Of a DNA stretch of 64,000 bases, positions 60,647 to 64,000 are shown piece by piece (the first letter of the stretch is position 1; the number at the start of each line of letters is the position of its first letter). Source of the DNA: Bacillus sp. FSL K6-3431 (lineage in GTDB: Bacteria; Bacillota; Bacilli; Bacillales; Bacillaceae_C); NCBI RefSeq assembly GCF_038002605.1, contig NZ_JBBOCT010000001.1, forward strand, positions 4,030,001 through 4,094,000. The letters run 5' to 3'. The notes beneath the pieces were generated by a model that saw only the letters and a list, made by a program, of their open reading frames with translations, ran no database searches and had not been told where the DNA came from. A program made the translations under genes and the position numbers.

Positions 60647-62092
60647 TTGACGAAGTTTTCAGATTTAAATTTAAGTCAGTCAATTTTAAAAGCCGTTAAC
60701 AGAATGGGCTTTGAAGAAGCGACACCAATACAAGCAAAGACCATTCCACTAGGGTTGGAAGGAAAAGATATAATCGGGCAAGCACAAACAGGTACAGGTA
60801 AAACTGCCGCTTTTGGTATTCCGCTCATTGAAAAACTAGATATTAAAGCATCACATGTGCAGGGAATTATCATTGCACCAACGCGTGAGCTAGCTATCCA
60901 AGTATCAGAAGAGCTTTATAAAATTGGTACAGATGCTCGTGCGAAAGTGCTAGCAATTTATGGTGGTTCAGACATTCAACGTCAAATTAGAGCGTTGAAA
61001 AAGGGCCCACACATAATTGTTGGTACACCTGGTCGTATTCTTGATCATATTAATCGCCGCACACTGAAATTAGGCAATGTTCATACCCTTATCCTAGATG
61101 AAGCAGATGAAATGCTAAATATGGGCTTCATTGACGATATCGAATCGATTCTTGAAACGGTTCCTGCAGAAAGACAAACACTGTTATTTTCTGCTACAAT
61201 GCCAACACCGATTCGTCGCATCGCATCTAGATTCATGAAAGATCCTGAAGTTGTGAAAGTTGAAGCAAAAGAAATGACAGTTCCTTTGATTGAACAATTT
61301 TTTGTAAAAGTTCATGAAAGAGAAAAGTTTGATGTACTGTCACGTCTAATTGATGTTCACTCACCTGAATTGGCGATCATATTCGGTCGTACGAAACGTC
61401 GTGTGGATGAACTTGCAAATGCTCTAACACTTAGAGGATATACTGCAGAAGGTATTCATGGAGACTTAACACAAGCGAAGCGTATGTCTGTCTTGAAAAA
61501 GTTCAAAGAAGGTAAAGTAGATGTACTTGTGGCAACAGATGTTGCAGCACGCGGTCTAGATATTTCTGGCGTAACACATGTATATAACTATGATATTCCT
61601 CAAGATCCTGAAAGCTATGTGCACAGAATCGGTAGAACGGGACGTGCGGGTAAAGAAGGAATGGCTATTACGTTTGTTAGTCCGCGTGAGATGGGTTATT
61701 TACGAATCGTAGAGCAGACAACGAAAAAACGTATGCAACCAATGCTTCCACCTACATGGGATGAAGCTTTGGAAGGTCAACAACAAATTACGATTCAAAA
61801 GATTGAAGATGCAATTAAAGAAGATAAGTTGGAAGGTTACACTGCAGCAGCAAATGATTTAATCACTCAACATGGTGATACTGTCGCTATCGTTGCAGCT
61901 GCTTTGAAAGCTTTGACGAAAGAACCAGATAAAACGCCTGTTCATATTACAGCAGAGCGCCCACTTCCTTCTAAAGGTGAAGGTCAGGGTGGTGGTGGTA
62001 ACCGCAACAGACGTGGCGGGAAACCAAATCATCAGTCTTCTTATAAAGGAAATCGAAAACCACAGCGACGTACGGGTGGAAAAAGACCATAA
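60647..62092 (+). CDS. cshA: DEAD-box RNA helicase CshA
   Basis: A 481-residue helicase. Q motif [13 protein letters not shown], motif [10 protein letters not shown], Ia [20 protein letters not shown], and [12 protein letters not shown] are all present. The C-terminal tail from about residue 435 is Gly/Arg/Lys-rich and binds RNA. CshA works with the RNA degradosome and in ribosome assembly at low temperature. The start is TTG at 60647, 11 nt after AAAGGAG. Gene order ddl-murF-cshA-ydbS-ydbT is as in B. subtilis. Confidence 0.96.
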   Translation: MTKFSDLNLSQSILKAVNRMGFEEATPIQAKTIPLGLEGKDIIGQAQTGTGKTAAFGIPLIEKLDIKASHVQGIIIAPTRELAIQVSEELYKIGTDARAKVLAIYGGSDIQRQIRALKKGPHIIVGTPGRILDHINRRTLKLGNVHTLILDEADEMLNMGFIDDIESILETVPAERQTLLFSATMPTPIRRIASRFMKDPEVVKVEAKEMTVPLIEQFFVKVHEREKFDVLSRLIDVHSPELAIIFGRTKRRVDELANALTLRGYTAEGIHGDLTQAKRMSVLKKFKEGKVDVLVATDVAARGLDISGVTHVYNYDIPQDPESYVHRIGRTGRAGKEGMAITFVSPREMGYLRIVEQTTKKRMQPMLPPTWDEALEGQQQITIQKIEDAIKEDKLEGYTAAANDLITQHGDTVAIVAAALKALTKEPDKTPVHITAERPLPSKGEGQGGGGNRNRRGGKPNHQSSYKGNRKPQRRTGGKRP

Positions 62093-62123
62093 ATGAAAGA
62101 TCCGCTCATGCGAAAAGAGCGGA

Positions 62124-62213
62124 GGCCTGCATGAAGCAGGCCAGGACGGTAGGGCTCACACGAGTGGGTCACGACAACGATGTCACGGATATGGCACGAC
62201 CTTAGCCGTTCTT
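62124..62213. repeat. Multi-hairpin repeat element after cshA
   Basis: GGCCTGC-ATGAA-GCAGGCC, then AGGACGG...CCGTTCT as a basal stem that encloses GGCTCAC-ACGA-GTGGGTC and GACA-ACGA-TGTC. The layout matches the element at 42281 (small hairpin followed by a closed stem with inner hairpins and a TTAGCC right arm). It is preceded by another hairpin, CCGCTC/GAGCGG, right after the cshA stop. Confidence 0.6.
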
Positions 62214-62281
62214 CCACTTATTATAAGAGCTCGCTCAAAAAGCGTAAGCGATCATGTATTATTGTACTTTCCATAATGCGT

Positions 62282-62315
62282 AAAAAAGCAATCGGACATA
62301 TCGGTTGCTTTTTTT
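62282..62315 (+). terminator. Terminator between cshA and ydbS
   Basis: AAAAAAGCAATCG and CGGTTGCTTTTTT pair around 7 nt and end in a T-run. The rest of the 62216-62528 gap shows no gene. Confidence 0.85.
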
Positions 62316-62528
62316 ATATCAAAAAGTTGAAACCCTTAATTGGATCATCCGTATACATACTAATTGGCATGCTATAAAAGGACCAAAGATAGACCATTTT
62401 AGCCGCGCGTTATGTATTAGAATTGCCTATTCATCGAAACAGCAATCTGAACTTCATTTTTCAATGGACTAATTGAATGAGTTTATTAATATTTTTAATC
62501 ATATATACATCACATCGGAGGTAAACGG

Positions 62529-63011
62529 ATGAATGGGAAACAACCGAAAAATCAGATTTCAGAAAAAGGTTTAAAAGTTTGGCGCATTGTAGGAATGATT
62601 ACATCAGGACTATTGTGGATTCCAGTTATTGCTTATGGTATTATATCTTACATTTTTAAATGGTCATTTTTATATCCAGGGATCACCGCAATTGCAGCTG
62701 TAATCATTTCCGTGTTATTAATAAAGACGATACCTTCTTTAAGATGGAATCGTTGGCGCTATGAAGTGAGGGAGCAAGAAATAGAATTGCAACGTGGAAT
62801 CTGGATCATTACACGTACACTAGTGCCGATGGTTCGAGTTCAGCATGTAGATACACTTCAAGGACCGCTTTTGCGCAAGTATAAACTTGCGACAATTGAG
62901 ATATCAACTGCTGCTACGAAGCATGAAATACCTGCAGTTGATATGAAAGAAGCAGAAGAATTACGACATGCTATTTCCAGATTGGCGAGGGTGGCTGAAG
63001 ATGATGTCTGA
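62529..63011 (+). CDS. ydbS: PH-domain membrane protein YdbS
   Basis: A 160-residue protein: two transmembrane segments at about residues 18-65 followed by a bacterial PH domain (bPH2), with RYEVREQEIELQRGIWIITR and VPMVRVQHVDTLQGPLLRKY. YdbS and YdbT are encoded together; the pair has been linked to resistance to certain bacteriocins, but the molecular role is open. ATCGGAGG lies before the ATG. It overlaps ydbT by 11 bases. Confidence 0.92.
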   Translation: MNGKQPKNQISEKGLKVWRIVGMITSGLLWIPVIAYGIISYIFKWSFLYPGITAIAAVIISVLLIKTIPSLRWNRWRYEVREQEIELQRGIWIITRTLVPMVRVQHVDTLQGPLLRKYKLATIEISTAATKHEIPAVDMKEAEELRHAISRLARVAEDDV

Positions 63012-64000
63012 TCCGAAAAGACTCCATCCAATTTCTATTTTATTTGAATTTTTATCCTTTTTAAAGCAAGTGATTTTGCCTATGCTTCTTTGGATTTTTA
63101 TCGCGACGAAGGGGGATGAAAAAACAGGTAAGATACTATGGGATTATGGCCCATGGATCGGTTTGGGAATGATAGTTTTGTTCACCATTGTGTTAAGCAT
63201 CATTAAATGGTCAAGATATACATACAGGATTGAAGATATGGAATTAAGGATTGAACATGGTTTATTTATAAAAAAGAAGCGCTATATCCCATTCGAAAGG
63301 ATTCAAAGTCTGGATTTTTCCGAAAGCATTATACATAGGCCGTTTGGACTTGTAAAAGTGAAAGTTGAAACAGCGGGTAGTAGTGATAATAAAGCCGAAG
63401 CAGAAATGACTGCAATTAATAAAGAAGCAGCATCTGCCATTAAAAGTATGATTGCTGAAGCGAAAAATAATGGTGATGTAATAAAAAAAGATATTGACGA
63501 GGTCCAAAAGGAAACAATTTTATACAAGATAACGCAACAACAATTATTATTTTTTGCATCTACATCCGGGAAAGCTGGATTGGTCATTTCTGCAGTCATT
63601 GCATTTGCAGCACAATTTGATGATTTGATTCCATTTGATAAATTATTTAACGAATTGGAAGGAATAGTCCAAGCTGGCTATTTTATTATTGCGTCCCTCG
63701 TGTTCATAGGGATTGTGATGGCTTGGGTTTTATCTGTAGTATTGGCATATTTAAAATATAATGATTTTACATTAAAGCAATTCGAAGATGATTTTGTCAT
63801 TACGCGCGGGTTATTGGAAAAAAGGACAACAACGATTCCGATTCGTAGAGTACAAGCAATCAGAATTACAGAAAGCCCACTACGTCAACCATTTGGCTAT
63901 GCGAGTGTGGTAGTGGAATATGCAGGAGGATCAAATTTAGACGAAAAGACAGAAGGTTTGCTCATGCCTGTTATTAAGAAAAAGGCCATTGCAACTTTAT
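63001..64000 (+). CDS. ydbT: PH-domain membrane protein YdbT (3' end outside window)
   Basis: The frame from ATG 63001 (or the next ATG at 63004) is open to the window end, so 333 residues are visible. There are membrane segments at about residues 20-40 and 52-68, then a first bPH2 domain (YRIEDMELRIEHGLFIKKKR, RIQSLDFSESIIHRPFGLVK). A second membrane pair follows at about 195-260, and then a second bPH2 domain (ITRGLLEKRTTTIPIRRVQA, ITESPLRQPFGYASV). This repeated layout is typical of YdbT. It overlaps the ydbS end. Confidence 0.92.
   Translation, partial: MMSDPKRLHPISILFEFLSFLKQVILPMLLWIFIATKGDEKTGKILWDYGPWIGLGMIVLFTIVLSIIKWSRYTYRIEDMELRIEHGLFIKKKRYIPFERIQSLDFSESIIHRPFGLVKVKVETAGSSDNKAEAEMTAINKEAASAIKSMIAEAKNNGDVIKKDIDEVQKETILYKITQQQLLFFASTSGKAGLVISAVIAFAAQFDDLIPFDKLFNELEGIVQAGYFIIASLVFIGIVMAWVLSVVLAYLKYNDFTLKQFEDDFVITRGLLEKRTTTIPIRRVQAIRITESPLRQPFGYASVVVEYAGGSNLDEKTEGLLMPVIKKKAIATL

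Overview
This is a low-GC Firmicutes chromosome segment, most likely from the Bacillaceae. The evidence is AGGAGG-type ribosome sites with many TTG/GTG starts, T-box and TPP leaders, Fur- and CcpA-type operators, a sigma-B promoter on csbD, and the gene order ddl-murF-cshA-ydbS-ydbT, which matches the Bacillus subtilis ydb region. All 64 kb reads as ordinary host chromosome. No phage, plasmid, rRNA, tRNA or CRISPR array is visible. There is, however, a dense population of short dispersed and tandem repeats between genes.

Layout. 1-5.6 kb: tail of a carbohydrate ABC importer (binding protein, two permeases), a YesL-like protein and an orphan binding lipoprotein. 5.7-9.8 kb: a glyoxalase-fold protein and a glycine betaine/quaternary amine importer in the order binding protein-permease-ATPase. 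9.9-13.3 kb: an ABC exporter with its own two-component system (YvfRSTU-like). 13.5-18.9 kb: methyltransferase (with an apparent AUU start), signal peptidase I, small lipoprotein, MscL, YceI, pyrimidine-nucleoside phosphorylase and a nitroreductase with a Fur box. 18.95-19.6 kb: about 31 copies of a 20-bp tandem repeat. 19.8-22 kb: MMPL transporter.

22.2-32 kb is the most interesting part. A CdaR-type sugar-acid regulator is divergent from glycerate kinase and a KdgT-like permease. These are followed by a LarA-type nickel-pincer racemase/epimerase, a split UxaA/SuyAB-like hydro-lyase, and the cofactor genes larE, larB and larC. The genes look like one catabolic module in which a nickel-pincer enzyme interconverts stereoisomers of a hydroxy acid before dehydration or lyase cleavage. 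The substrate is unknown.

32-38 kb: small unknown protein, YfhF-like epimerase, then a TPP-riboswitch operon (ThiY-like binding protein, YkoF-like thiamine-binding protein, ThiX, ThiZ, and a TatD-type hydrolase). 38.1-42 kb: second tandem-repeat locus, EamA exporter and divergent LysR with a 33-bp palindrome between them, YitT and GNAT proteins. 42-47.3 kb: two tandem Trp T-boxes driving trpDCFBA, with no trpE or trpG. 47.4-57.5 kb: small proteins, metallophosphoesterase, YedK/HMCES-type protein, GntR regulator with a DUF1648 membrane protein, a 247-bp inverted-repeat element, CsbD, CNNM/CorC-type transporter and a dicarboxylate symporter. 57.8-64 kb: ddl, murF, cshA, ydbS and the start of ydbT, which runs off the window.
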